64,000 bases of DNA from Lysobacter sp. Root76 (lineage in GTDB: Bacteria > Pseudomonadota > Gammaproteobacteria > Xanthomonadales > Xanthomonadaceae). Position 1 is the stretch's first letter, and every line of letters begins with the position of its first letter. The position numbers were made by a program, and so were the translations under genes. Shown here piece by piece: positions 10,584 to 19,030 of this stretch. The notes under the pieces are model-generated. The model searched no databases. It was not told the origin of the DNA and saw nothing but the letters and a program-made list of their open reading frames with translations. The stretch is taken from assembly GCF_001428685.1 (NCBI RefSeq), contig NZ_LMIK01000001.1, positions 922,084 to 986,083 of the forward strand, written 5' to 3'.

Positions 10584-11279
10584 ATGCGCTGCCTGCTGCT
10601 CCCGGGCATGGACGGCACCGGCGCGCTGCTCGGCGATTTCGCCGCGGCGCTGGCGCCGCAGTTCCGCCCCGAAGTCGTCGCCTATCCGCGCGACGCGGCC
10701 TGGGGCTACGACCCACTCACCGACTACGTGCGCGCACGCCTGCCGCGCGACCAGCCCTTCGTGCTGCTGGGCGAATCCTTCTCCGGCCCGATCGCGATCC
10801 GCATCGCCGCATCGCGTCCCGACGGTCTGCGCGGCCTGGTGTTGTGCGCGAGCTTCGCGCGGGCACCCAGTCCGCCGGGCTGGCGGTTGCCTGCCTCGTG
10901 GCTGGGCCGGATCGGCACCGTCTTGCCGATCGACCGACTCCCGACCCGACTGACGGCGGCGGCGATGCTCGGCGCCTGGGCCAGCGAGGAATGGCTGGCG
11001 CGCACGCGCGAGGTGCTGGCCACGCTGGATCCGGCGGTGATCCGTGCGCGCATGCATGCGGGCAGCACGGCCGAGGAAACCGCGGCCCTGGCCCGGGTCG
11101 CCTGCCCGCTGCTGTACCTGCGCGGCCGCCACGACCGGCTGGTGTCGCGGCGCAGCTGGGAGCACATACGCGCGATCCTGCCGCTGGCGAACTACGTGGA
11201 ACTCGACGGCCCGCACTTCCTGCTGCAGGCGAAGGCCGTCGAGGCCGCCGACGCGATCAAGCGCGCGTTCGCGACCTAG
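10584..11279 (+). CDS. Alpha/beta-fold hydrolase
   Basis: A compact 231-residue serine hydrolase. The oxyanion segment LLLPGMDGTG is followed by the nucleophile elbow GESFSG (Ser65). The acid region is CPLLYLRGRHDRLV and the catalytic histidine lies in ELDGPHFLLQAKA. There is no signal peptide, so it is cytoplasmic. The closest general type is a small esterase or lysophospholipase-like hydrolase; the substrate cannot be predicted. The ATG at 10584 lies two bases past the stop of the zinc-ribbon gene. Confidence 0.85.
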   Translation: MRCLLLPGMDGTGALLGDFAAALAPQFRPEVVAYPRDAAWGYDPLTDYVRARLPRDQPFVLLGESFSGPIAIRIAASRPDGLRGLVLCASFARAPSPPGWRLPASWLGRIGTVLPIDRLPTRLTAAAMLGAWASEEWLARTREVLATLDPAVIRARMHAGSTAEETAALARVACPLLYLRGRHDRLVSRRSWEHIRAILPLANYVELDGPHFLLQAKAVEAADAIKRAFAT

Positions 11280-11541
11280 GCGCGCCACGTCGACGGCCGA
11301 CGTCCCTGTTCGCGTTGCCTTGCGCGGCCGGTGCGGCGCGGATGCCCGCAACGGTCCGATGCTTACGCCGGCGTGGACGAGACCTCGAAGCGGCCGGGCT
11401 GAGCGGCCGTCGCCCTCGTCCTCACGATGCCTACACATCGCCGAAGGAGAAAGCGCGCCCGGCGCCGGCCACGCGGCGCAAGGCGATTTTTCCCGCCGGA
11501 CTTGTGGTTACTATTCGCCAGAGCCAGCTAGGACGCCCTCC

Positions 11542-14400
11542 ATGCCAGCCCGCCTCAGCCGTCGCGATTTCCTCAAATGCAGCGTGGTGGCCGGCATCTC
11601 GGTCTACGTCGCCGCGCCGGGCAGCGCCGCGCTGGCGGCCCTGTTCGAACGCGACCGCCTGCGGCCGATGCCCTGGGACGCGGCCACCGGCAAGATCCGC
11701 TACCGCACCGACGCCACCGCCAAGGTCTGCGGCGAAAAGCTCTTCAGCTTCGACGTGCGCGCGCGCGACCTGCCGGGCTGGCCGCAGGAACAGGCGCACG
11801 CGATGCTGCTGCGGGTGACCCGCGCCGACCGTGCCTACGCCGGTTTCGACCTGTCGGTGCTGGGCGACGGTCTGCAGCCCGACCGCATCGTCACTGCCGC
11901 CGATCTCGCTCGCGACGGGCTCGGGTTCCCGCCGTTCTACGGCGAGCACATGCTGCTGCCCGAAGGCCGGACGCCGGCCTATCTGGGCCACGCGGTGGCG
12001 CTGCTGATCTGGCACGACTTCGCGCGTTTCCGCGCGGCCAAGACCCGGCTGAAGTTCCGCGACGACCTGATCCGCTGGGGCGCGCAGACCGGGCCGCTGG
12101 AACGCGAGCCCTGGGCGAGCTTCCGCTACGTGCGCGTCGGCGGCGCGACCGCGTTCGACGACGACGCCTATTCCAGTCTTAAAGACACGCCGCTGTTCCC
12201 GGCCGGCTATCGCAAGAACCAGCCGCAATGGCCGCAGGCCGACGCGGCGGGCGCGATCGACGCCCAGGGCATGGCCCACGCAAGCGCGATCGCGGCCAGC
12301 CTGGACGCGCCCGGCGACGGGCGCCTGGTGTTGCAGCGCGAATACTTCTCGCAATCCATCGACACCGCCGCGCTGGAGCCCGACAACGGCAACGGCTGGT
12401 TCGACCGCGACAGCGCCACCTTGCACCTGGTCGTGGCCACACAGTCGCCGCAGGAAATCGCCGAGGACGGCGCGCGCGCGCTCGCCGCCAGCGGCTTGGG
12501 CGTGAAGCGGCTGGTGCTGCATCCCTGCTACACCGTCGGCTACGGCTCCAAGGATCACAATCCGTATCCGTTCTATGCCTTGGTCGCGGGCCTGTACGGC
12601 GACGGCCGCGCGGTGCGCCTGGCCAACGACCGTTACGAACAGTTCCAGGCCAGCCTCAAGCGCCACAGTTTCCGTATGCGCTATCGGATCGCGGTGGATC
12701 GCAAGAGCGGCCGCTTCGAGATCCTGCAAGGCGAGATGCGCGGCGACGGCGGCGGCCGGCGCAACTTCTCGCCCTCGGTATGCCTGGTCGCGGCGACCGC
12801 GGCGCAGTCGATCTACTACTTCCCGCGCAGCGACCTGGCCAGCACCGTGATCTCATCGCGCGCGCTCGACGCCGGTTCGGCGCGCGGCTACGGCACGCTG
12901 CAAAGCATGGGCGCGACCGAGATGCTGGTCGACGAGGTCGCGGCCGAACTCGGGCTGGACCCCATCGAACTGCGCGAGCGCAACGTGTTCAAGTCCGGGA
13001 TGAAGAACACCCAGGGCGCGATCCCGGGCGGCGCCCAGCGCGCCGACGAAGTGCTGGCCAAGGCCAAGGCGCATCCGCTGTGGCGCGAACGGGCCGAGCG
13101 CAAACGCGAATACGAAGCCGCGCATCCGGGCAAGCGCTATGGCGTCGGCTTCGGCTGCGTGCAGAAGGATTTCGGCACCGGCGCCGAATCGGCTTTCGCC
13201 GAAGTCACGCTGTCCCGCGACGGCCGCGTCGGGCTGCGCCATGTCGCGGTCGAAATGGGCACCGGCATGACCACCAGCCAGGCCGCGCTCTGCGTGCAGT
13301 GGCTCGGCCGTCCCGCCGACGACGTGCGCACCGGCGAGAGCGACTGGCCGGAGCTGCCGATGGTCGCGACCGGCGATCCCTGGCTGATGTCGCAGGCCGA
13401 CCAGGACCGCCACCAAGGCGATCCTCGCTGGACTCCGAACCGGGTGATCCCGAGCAGCGCCAGCAACTCCGCGTATTTCTACGGGCACGCTACCCGCGAA
13501 GCCTCGCGGCTGCTGTTCACCCAGGGCCTGTGGCCGGCGGCGCTGGCGCTGTGGGGCCAGGGCTACGGCGGCGGCCAGCTGGCGCCGCTGGCGGTGCGCC
13601 GCGAGGACGCGCGCTGGGTCGAAGGCAAGCTCACCGCCGGCGGACTGGTGGCGCTGACGCTGGCGCAATTGGCGGCGAAGGCGCACGAGCTGGGGCTGGC
13701 GACCGGCGCGATCGTGCACACCTTCAACCGCTGGCAATGGGCCGAAGCCGAGTTCCCGTTGCCCGGCGACGACGCGCGCCTGCCGCTGGACGGCATCGCC
13801 CTGCGCTGGGGCGACGGCAGCGGCGCGGGCGCCGGTACGCCGACCGCGAACGGCTACCGCATGATCGAACGCACGCGCGCCCATTACCCACCGACGCAGC
13901 GCAACAACGCCGGCGTCGTCTATTACAGCGCGATCGGCACCCTCGCCGAAGTCGCGGTCGACACCGCCAGCGGTGCGGTCGAACTGCTGAACCACCATTC
14001 CATACTCGAATGCGGCAATCAGATAGTGCCCGAGCTGGTGTCCGGCCAGTTGCAGGGCGGGCTGGCGATGGGCATCGGCCATGCCCTGCACGAGTTCCTG
14101 CCGCTGTACGAGGACGGACCCGGCAACGGCACCTGGAACTTCAACCGCTACAGCCTGCCGCGCGCGCGCGACGTCGCGGTATGGAAGCAGAGCGGCGAAG
14201 TGCTGCCGGCGCTGTCCGACACCGATCCGCCCAAGGGCATGGCCGAAGTGGTGATGATCGCGGTGGTGCCGGCGATCGCCAATGCGGTCGCGCACGCCAC
14301 CGGGCACCGCTTCCGCGAGCTGCCGATCACCCCGGACAAGGTGCGCGCGGCGTTGTCGGGCGTGGCCACGGAAACCAATGCTTCGGAGAGCGCCGCATGA
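11542..14400 (+). CDS. Tat-exported molybdenum hydroxylase large subunit (IorB/aldehyde-oxidase type)
   Basis: A 952-residue molybdopterin-binding subunit of the xanthine dehydrogenase superfamily, in the branch with isoquinoline 1-oxidoreductase and periplasmic aldehyde dehydrogenases. It hydroxylates or oxidises an organic substrate with water as oxygen donor. The N-terminus has a twin-arginine signal (LSRRDFLK followed by a hydrophobic run). Cofactor-domain segments include GSARGYGTLQSMGATEMLVDE, AVEMGTGMTTSQAA, SGQLQGGLAMGIGHALHE and the catalytic glutamate in DPPKGMAEVV (Glu902). The ATG at 11542 places the Tat motif at residue 6. The stop overlaps the next ATG. Electrons would pass to the 2Fe-2S subunit and then the cytochrome c encoded downstream. 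The substrate is unknown. Confidence 0.92.
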   Translation: MPARLSRRDFLKCSVVAGISVYVAAPGSAALAALFERDRLRPMPWDAATGKIRYRTDATAKVCGEKLFSFDVRARDLPGWPQEQAHAMLLRVTRADRAYAGFDLSVLGDGLQPDRIVTAADLARDGLGFPPFYGEHMLLPEGRTPAYLGHAVALLIWHDFARFRAAKTRLKFRDDLIRWGAQTGPLEREPWASFRYVRVGGATAFDDDAYSSLKDTPLFPAGYRKNQPQWPQADAAGAIDAQGMAHASAIAASLDAPGDGRLVLQREYFSQSIDTAALEPDNGNGWFDRDSATLHLVVATQSPQEIAEDGARALAASGLGVKRLVLHPCYTVGYGSKDHNPYPFYALVAGLYGDGRAVRLANDRYEQFQASLKRHSFRMRYRIAVDRKSGRFEILQGEMRGDGGGRRNFSPSVCLVAATAAQSIYYFPRSDLASTVISSRALDAGSARGYGTLQSMGATEMLVDEVAAELGLDPIELRERNVFKSGMKNTQGAIPGGAQRADEVLAKAKAHPLWRERAERKREYEAAHPGKRYGVGFGCVQKDFGTGAESAFAEVTLSRDGRVGLRHVAVEMGTGMTTSQAALCVQWLGRPADDVRTGESDWPELPMVATGDPWLMSQADQDRHQGDPRWTPNRVIPSSASNSAYFYGHATREASRLLFTQGLWPAALALWGQGYGGGQLAPLAVRREDARWVEGKLTAGGLVALTLAQLAAKAHELGLATGAIVHTFNRWQWAEAEFPLPGDDARLPLDGIALRWGDGSGAGAGTPTANGYRMIERTRAHYPPTQRNNAGVVYYSAIGTLAEVAVDTASGAVELLNHHSILECGNQIVPELVSGQLQGGLAMGIGHALHEFLPLYEDGPGNGTWNFNRYSLPRARDVAVWKQSGEVLPALSDTDPPKGMAEVVMIAVVPAIANAVAHATGHRFRELPITPDKVRAALSGVATETNASESAA

Positions 14401-14954
14401 GCGCGCCCATCGTCAAACGACCGCTGGCCCTGCACGTCAACGGCCGCGCCCACGGCCCGATCGACGTGCCCGAAGACATGATGCTGGTCGACGTGCTGCA
14501 CGAGTACCTCGGCCTCACCGGCACCCGCTTCGGCTGCGGCCAGGGCGTGTGCCGCGCCTGCACCGTCATCGTCGACGACGAGAACGGTCCGCGCGAAGTA
14601 CGCAGCTGCATCACCGGCGCGCACTACTTCGCCGGCAAGCGCATCCGCACCGTCGAAGGCCACGCCAAGCGCGACGGCGCCGGCGCGATCGTCGAGCTCT
14701 CGCCGGTGCAGCAGGCCTTCCTCGACCATTTCAGCTTCCAGTGCGGCTACTGCACGCCGGGCTTCGTCAACGCCGCCACGGTGCTGCTGGAGCGGCTGAA
14801 GAAAACACCGGTGGCCGCCGCCGAGGTCGAAGCCGCGATCACCGAAGCCCTGGACTCGCACCTGTGCCGCTGCACCGGCTACGTGCGCTACTACCAGGCG
14901 GTGAAAGCGCTGGTGCTGGCGACGCCGGGCCTGGTGCGGGAGAACGCGCCATGA
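14397..14954 (+). CDS. 2Fe-2S subunit of the molybdenum hydroxylase (IorA type)
   Basis: A 185-residue small subunit with two [2Fe-2S] clusters relaying electrons from the molybdenum site. The plant-ferredoxin-like cluster uses GTRFGCGQGVCRACTV plus a later Cys in VRSCITG. The helical-bundle cluster uses FQCGYCTPGF and HLCRCTGYVRYYQAV. No signal peptide is present, which fits export in complex with the Tat-carrying large subunit. Coupled by ATGA overlaps on both sides, it sits in the middle of a three-gene operon. Confidence 0.95.
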   Translation: MSAPIVKRPLALHVNGRAHGPIDVPEDMMLVDVLHEYLGLTGTRFGCGQGVCRACTVIVDDENGPREVRSCITGAHYFAGKRIRTVEGHAKRDGAGAIVELSPVQQAFLDHFSFQCGYCTPGFVNAATVLLERLKKTPVAAAEVEAAITEALDSHLCRCTGYVRYYQAVKALVLATPGLVRENAP

Positions 14955-16222
14955 CTCGGATCGGCTGGCGGCGCATCGTCGCCTGGGCGGTGCTGCTGAT
15001 CGCGATCTGGCTGATCGGCTGCTGGCTGCTGCAGTGGTGGGCCGGTCGCGGCCCGGTGCGGAAGGTCGACGCCACGGCCGCGCAACTCGCGCGCGGCCGC
15101 TACCTGACCGACGCCGCCGACTGCGCCGCCTGCCACACCGCGCCCGGCGGCGCGCCGTTCGCGGGCGGCGTGCCCCTGGCCTCGCCGTTCGGCACCATCC
15201 ACGGCACCAACATCACCCCCGATCCCGACCACGGCATCGGCCGCTACGACGCCGACGACTTCCACCACGCGCTCACGCGCGGCGAAGCGCGCGACGGTCA
15301 CCAGCTGTATCCGGCGATGCCCTACGTGTCGTATAGCCCGATCGCGCGCGAAGACTCGGACGCGATCTACGCCTATCTGATGAACCAGCCCGCGGTGGCG
15401 CAGGCCAATCGCAAGAACGACGTCGGTTTCCCGTTCAACATCCGCAGCGGCATCGCGCTGTGGAATCTGGCCTTCGCCGGCGCCGGGGCCGACGCGGCAC
15501 CGGCTTCGCAAGGATCGTCGCCTGCCTGGCGGCGCGGGCGCTATCTGGTCGACACCCTCGACCATTGCGGCGAATGCCACAGCCCGCGCGGCTGGGCGGG
15601 GCAACTGAAACGCGCGCAACCGCTCGCCGGCAACAACGAGCTCGGGCGCTTCGCCGCGCCCGACATCACACCGCAAGGCCTGGTCGCGCGCGGCTGGAAC
15701 GCGGCGCAGTTGCGCGGCTACCTCGCCACCGGGCTCAGCGCCCATGCGGTGGCTTCCGACGAGATGCTGACCGTGGTGAATCTGTCGACCAGCCGGCTTA
15801 CGTCTGCGGACCTGGATGCGATGACCGCCTACCTGCTCGGCGATACGACGCCGAAAGCGAAGTCGGTCGCGAGCGCATCGAAGGCCGGGGCCTCCGAGTC
15901 CGCCCGTCTCGACTACGCCAATCTCTGCGCCGGCTGCCACGGCAGCGACCGCCAGGGCGTCCCGCACGTCGCGCCGGGCCTGCGCGACAACAGCAGCGTC
16001 CGCGACAGCGATCCGCACAACCTGATAGTCGCCATCCTGGACGGTTTCCCCGAACACGATCTGCCGGGGCTGGAGCGGATGCAGGCCATGCCGGGCTTCT
16101 CCCAGGATCTCGACGATGCCGAGGTCGCCAAGCTCGCGACTTGGCTGCGCACGCACGGTGGCGCCGCCCCGGTGCACGCCGACGCTGTCGCCAAGCTGCG
16201 CAAGGACCAGCGCGCGCACTGA
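14951..16222 (+). CDS. Membrane-anchored triheme cytochrome c electron acceptor
   Basis: A 423-residue cytochrome c with an N-terminal membrane anchor (IVAWAVLLIAIWLIGCWLL) and three heme c motifs, CAACH, CGECH and CAGCH, each in its own cytochrome domain. It resembles the cytochrome subunit of membrane alcohol and aldehyde dehydrogenases. The likely job is to carry electrons from the molybdenum hydroxylase to quinone or a terminal oxidase on the periplasmic face. The start at 14951 overlaps the 2Fe-2S gene stop (ATGA). A repeat pair follows about 25 bases after the stop. Confidence 0.93.
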   Translation: MTRIGWRRIVAWAVLLIAIWLIGCWLLQWWAGRGPVRKVDATAAQLARGRYLTDAADCAACHTAPGGAPFAGGVPLASPFGTIHGTNITPDPDHGIGRYDADDFHHALTRGEARDGHQLYPAMPYVSYSPIAREDSDAIYAYLMNQPAVAQANRKNDVGFPFNIRSGIALWNLAFAGAGADAAPASQGSSPAWRRGRYLVDTLDHCGECHSPRGWAGQLKRAQPLAGNNELGRFAAPDITPQGLVARGWNAAQLRGYLATGLSAHAVASDEMLTVVNLSTSRLTSADLDAMTAYLLGDTTPKAKSVASASKAGASESARLDYANLCAGCHGSDRQGVPHVAPGLRDNSSVRDSDPHNLIVAILDGFPEHDLPGLERMQAMPGFSQDLDDAEVAKLATWLRTHGGAAPVHADAVAKLRKDQRAH

Positions 16223-16248
16223 GCCCCAGGCCCGCGCTCCGCTTTGGG

Positions 16249-16341
16249 GTAGGAGCGGCGTAAGCCGCGACCGCACCAATCCGCATGGCCGCGGCGCATG
16301 GTCGGTCGTGAGATCACGGTCGCGGCTTACGCCGCTCCTAC
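16249..16341. repeat. Inverted pair of GTAG-headed REP-like elements (BIME-like)
   Basis: The 25-base unit beginning GTAGGAGCGGCGTAAGCCGC occurs at 16249-16273 and, perfectly inverted, at 16317-16341, separated by 43 bases. Each unit has its own small hairpin (GCGGC-GTAA-GCCGC) after a GTAG head. The flanks also match in inverse (GCTTTGG next to the head). Further copies lie at 63892 and 63967. Confidence 0.92.
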
Positions 16342-16455
16342 CAAAGCTAAAAGCTATTGGTCGACTCCATACCCCACAGGCGCCGTCGCAGCGCGCGATG
16401 CGATTGTCTTCCGGTCATTTCTGACTCGTTGCGATGCAACAAACAGGGCCTCCGC

Positions 16456-16526
16456 TGACCGACGTTGTCATCAATATTTGTGAACTGCGCCGCAAACCCA
16501 TACTGATGCGATTGACAACGTTGTCA
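16456..16526. promoter_or_regulatory. Operator-like palindrome and half-site upstream of chitinase
   Basis: TGACAACGTTGTCA at 16513-16526 is a perfect 14-base palindrome. A related site, TGACCGACGTTGTCA, with one intact half lies at 16456-16470, 57 bases upstream. The palindrome resembles the LacI-family NagR boxes that I recall for N-acetylglucosamine/chitin genes in xanthomonads. It would make the chitinase a chitin- or GlcNAc-responsive gene. Confidence 0.7.
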
Positions 16527-16794
16527 GCAAAAAACAGCCTCGACCCCCGAAACAGGCGCAGGGACCGCTGAAACGGCCCGCGCGCCGCCGCAACGGCATG
16601 GGGAGGAACCAGCAGGCAACACGCGCGGGCCGCGCCCGCTCCGCTTTCGCGCCGCACTGCGGCGATCTACGAGGAGGTCCGAACCTCCCGCGCAGCACCG
16701 AGGCCACGCGCCTCCTTTCCGAACACAGAGGGACAGCACCGGCCGGCGACGGCCCGGGATTTCGCATCGGACTTCGCACAGGGAGAGGACGCTC

Positions 16795-18852
16795 ATGAAG
16801 CACGCAAGATCGACCACACTGGCGCTATGGACCTGCCTGCTGGCAGCGTCCTGGGGCTCGAACGCGTTGGCGCAAAGCGCCAGCTGCGCCAACATTCCGG
16901 CCTGGAACGCGTCGACCATCTACAACCCCGGCGACAAGCTGGTCTATCAGAACCGGCTCTACCAGGCCAACATCCAGATCTGGAACGCGCCGCCGACCCA
17001 CTGCCCCAGCTGCGGCTGGTACCAGGACCTCGGCGCCTGCAGCGGCGGCGGCACCAACCAGCCGCCCAGCGTCAGCCTGACCTCGCCGGCCAACGGCGGC
17101 AGCTACACCACCGGCGCCAATATCGCCGTCAGCGCCAACGCCTCCGACAGCGACGGCAGCGTCGCCCAGGTCGAGTTCTTCCGCGGCACCGTTTCGCTGG
17201 GCGTCGACACCAGCTCCCCCTATAGCGTGACCTGGAGCAACGCCAGCGCCGGCAGCCACGCCTTCAAGGCGGTGGCGACCGACAACCAGGGCGCCAGCAC
17301 GACCTCGGCGACTTCGACGGTCACCGTGACCGCGCCGTCCACCGACACCACCCCGCCAAGCGTGCCCGGCGGCCTGAGCTCGCCCTCGCAGACCTCCAGC
17401 AGCATCTCGCTGACCTGGAACGCGTCGACCGACAACAGCGGCGGCAGCGGCGTGGCCGGCTACGACGTGTACCGCGACGGCAGCCTGGTCGGTTCGCCGA
17501 CCGCGACCAGCTACACCGCCACCGGCCTCAGCGCCAACACCGCCTACGCCTTCCGCGTGCGCGCCCGCGACAACGCCGGCAACGCCTCCGCGCAGAGCGC
17601 GCAGATCAGCGCCAGCACCACCCAGGGCGGCGGCGGCGGCAACAAGCGGGTGATCGGCTACTTCGCCCAGTGGGGCATCTACGGCCGCAACTACCGGGTC
17701 AAGAACATCGACACCAGCGGCTCGGCAGCCAAGATCACCCACATCAACTACGCCTTCGGCAACGTGCGCAACAACCGTTGCGAAGTCGGCGTGATCCAGC
17801 CCTCCGATCCCAATACCGGCGCCGGCGGCGACGCCTTCGCCGATTACAGCAAGGCCTTCGGCGCGGCCGAAAGCGTGAGCGGCGCGGCCGACACCTGGGA
17901 CCAGCCGCTGCGCGGCAACTGGAACCAGCTCAAGCAGCTCAAGGCCAAGTACCCGGGCCTGAAGGTGCTGATCTCGCTGGGCGGCTGGACCTGGTCGCGC
18001 GGTTTCGCCAGCGCGGCACGCCCGGAGAACCGCCAGGCCTTCGTCGCCTCGTGCATCGACGCCTACATCCGCGGCAACCTGCCGGTCACCGACGGTGCCG
18101 GCGGCGTGGGCGCGGCAGCCGGCGTGTTCGACGGCATCGATCTGGATTGGGAATACCCCGCAGCCTGCGGCCTGACCTGCGGCACGCCGGAGGACAACGC
18201 CAACTTCACCGCCTTGCTGGCCGAGTTCCGCAGCCAGCTCAACGCGGTGCGCCCCGGCCTGCTGCTGACCATCGCCGCGGGTGCGGGCGTCGACAAGGTG
18301 CGCGTCACCAACCCGGCCGCGTATCACCCGTATCTCGACTTCATCAACGTGATGACCTACGACTTCCACGGCACCTGGGATGCGAAGACCAACCATCACT
18401 CGGCGCTGTTCAATTCGCCGAACGATCCGTCGACCGGCGACCAGAAGTTCTACAACACCAACGATGCGCTCGAGGCCTTCCTGTCGCGCGGCGTGCCGGC
18501 GGCCAAGCTCAACCTGGGCATCGGCTTCTACGGCCGCGGCTGGACCGGCGTGGCCAACGTCAACAACGGCCTGTACCAGAACGGCAGCGCGGCGCCCGGC
18601 ACCTACGAGGCCGGCAACGAGGACTACAAGGTGCTCAAAAACCGGCCCGGCACGATCTACACCGACGCCAATGCGCGTGCGACCTGGAAGTACGACGGCA
18701 GCACGTTCTGGAGCTACGACACGCCGGCCATGGTCATCGAGAAGATGAGCTACGTGAAGGCGCAGAACCTCGGCGGCGCTTTCTTCTGGGAGTTCAGCGG
18801 CGACGACGCCCAGGGCAGCCTGGCCACCGCGATCCGCGACGGCCTGCAGTGA
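16795..18852 (+). CDS. Secreted modular chitinase: CBM5/12, Ig-like, FnIII, GH18
   Basis: Hydrolyses chitin outside the cell. The 685-residue protein has a signal peptide (residues 1-26). A CBM5/12 chitin-binding module follows (about 30-83, WNASTIYNPGDKLVYQNRLY and a terminal CGWYQDLGAC). An Ig-like spacer spans about 88-182 (PPSVSLTSPANGGSYTTG), a fibronectin type III domain about 185-278, and the GH18 barrel starts at residue 283. The catalytic motif DGIDLDWEY places the acid/base at Glu453. The SxGG strand (LISLGGWTWSRGF) and the NVMTYDFHG segment are intact. The terminal module ends in the typical GAFFWEFSGDD. The ATG at 16795 has a GGGAGAGGA ribosome site. Operator-like palindromes lie upstream and hairpins follow the stop. 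Confidence 0.97.
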   Translation: MKHARSTTLALWTCLLAASWGSNALAQSASCANIPAWNASTIYNPGDKLVYQNRLYQANIQIWNAPPTHCPSCGWYQDLGACSGGGTNQPPSVSLTSPANGGSYTTGANIAVSANASDSDGSVAQVEFFRGTVSLGVDTSSPYSVTWSNASAGSHAFKAVATDNQGASTTSATSTVTVTAPSTDTTPPSVPGGLSSPSQTSSSISLTWNASTDNSGGSGVAGYDVYRDGSLVGSPTATSYTATGLSANTAYAFRVRARDNAGNASAQSAQISASTTQGGGGGNKRVIGYFAQWGIYGRNYRVKNIDTSGSAAKITHINYAFGNVRNNRCEVGVIQPSDPNTGAGGDAFADYSKAFGAAESVSGAADTWDQPLRGNWNQLKQLKAKYPGLKVLISLGGWTWSRGFASAARPENRQAFVASCIDAYIRGNLPVTDGAGGVGAAAGVFDGIDLDWEYPAACGLTCGTPEDNANFTALLAEFRSQLNAVRPGLLLTIAAGAGVDKVRVTNPAAYHPYLDFINVMTYDFHGTWDAKTNHHSALFNSPNDPSTGDQKFYNTNDALEAFLSRGVPAAKLNLGIGFYGRGWTGVANVNNGLYQNGSAAPGTYEAGNEDYKVLKNRPGTIYTDANARATWKYDGSTFWSYDTPAMVIEKMSYVKAQNLGGAFFWEFSGDDAQGSLATAIRDGLQ

Positions 18853-18894
18853 GCTTGTGCAGCGCCTGACCGTTCGCGGTCCGGCGCTTGCCTC

Positions 18895-18926
18895 GGGGCG
18901 CCGGCCTCCCCTCGGGTCGGCGCCCC
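18895..18926 (+). terminator. Hairpin after the chitinase gene
   Basis: GGGGCGCCG (18895-18903) pairs perfectly with CGGCGCCCC (18918-18926), about 40 bases after the stop. There is no T-run, so termination is likely but not certain. Confidence 0.6.
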
Positions 18927-18964
18927 GGATTTATCCGGGCATGACTTCTCTGAGATATGAAGAC

Positions 18965-18994
18965 GACGGCCGCATGCCTGCATGCGGCCGTCTT
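18965..18994. terminator. Perfect 13-bp inverted repeat between chitinase and the convergent regulator
   Basis: GACGGCCGCATGC (18965-18977) is followed after two bases by its exact complement (18980-18992) and TT. It lies between convergent genes and could stop transcription from either side. Confidence 0.7.
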
Positions 18995-19030
18995 GCATGC
19001 GCGGCACGCGAACGCCGCACGAGGTCCGAC

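Larger units (their letters stand above)
16223..16794. other. 572-base intergenic region between the cytochrome and chitinase genes
   Basis: No gene is supported here. It holds the inverted REP pair (16249-16341) and two operator-like sites (16456-16470 and 16513-16526). Beyond them is a leader of roughly 270 bases, GC-rich in its middle, before the chitinase ATG, so the transcript may have a long 5' untranslated region. Short reading frames here overlap one another and have no ribosome-site support. Confidence 0.8.
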
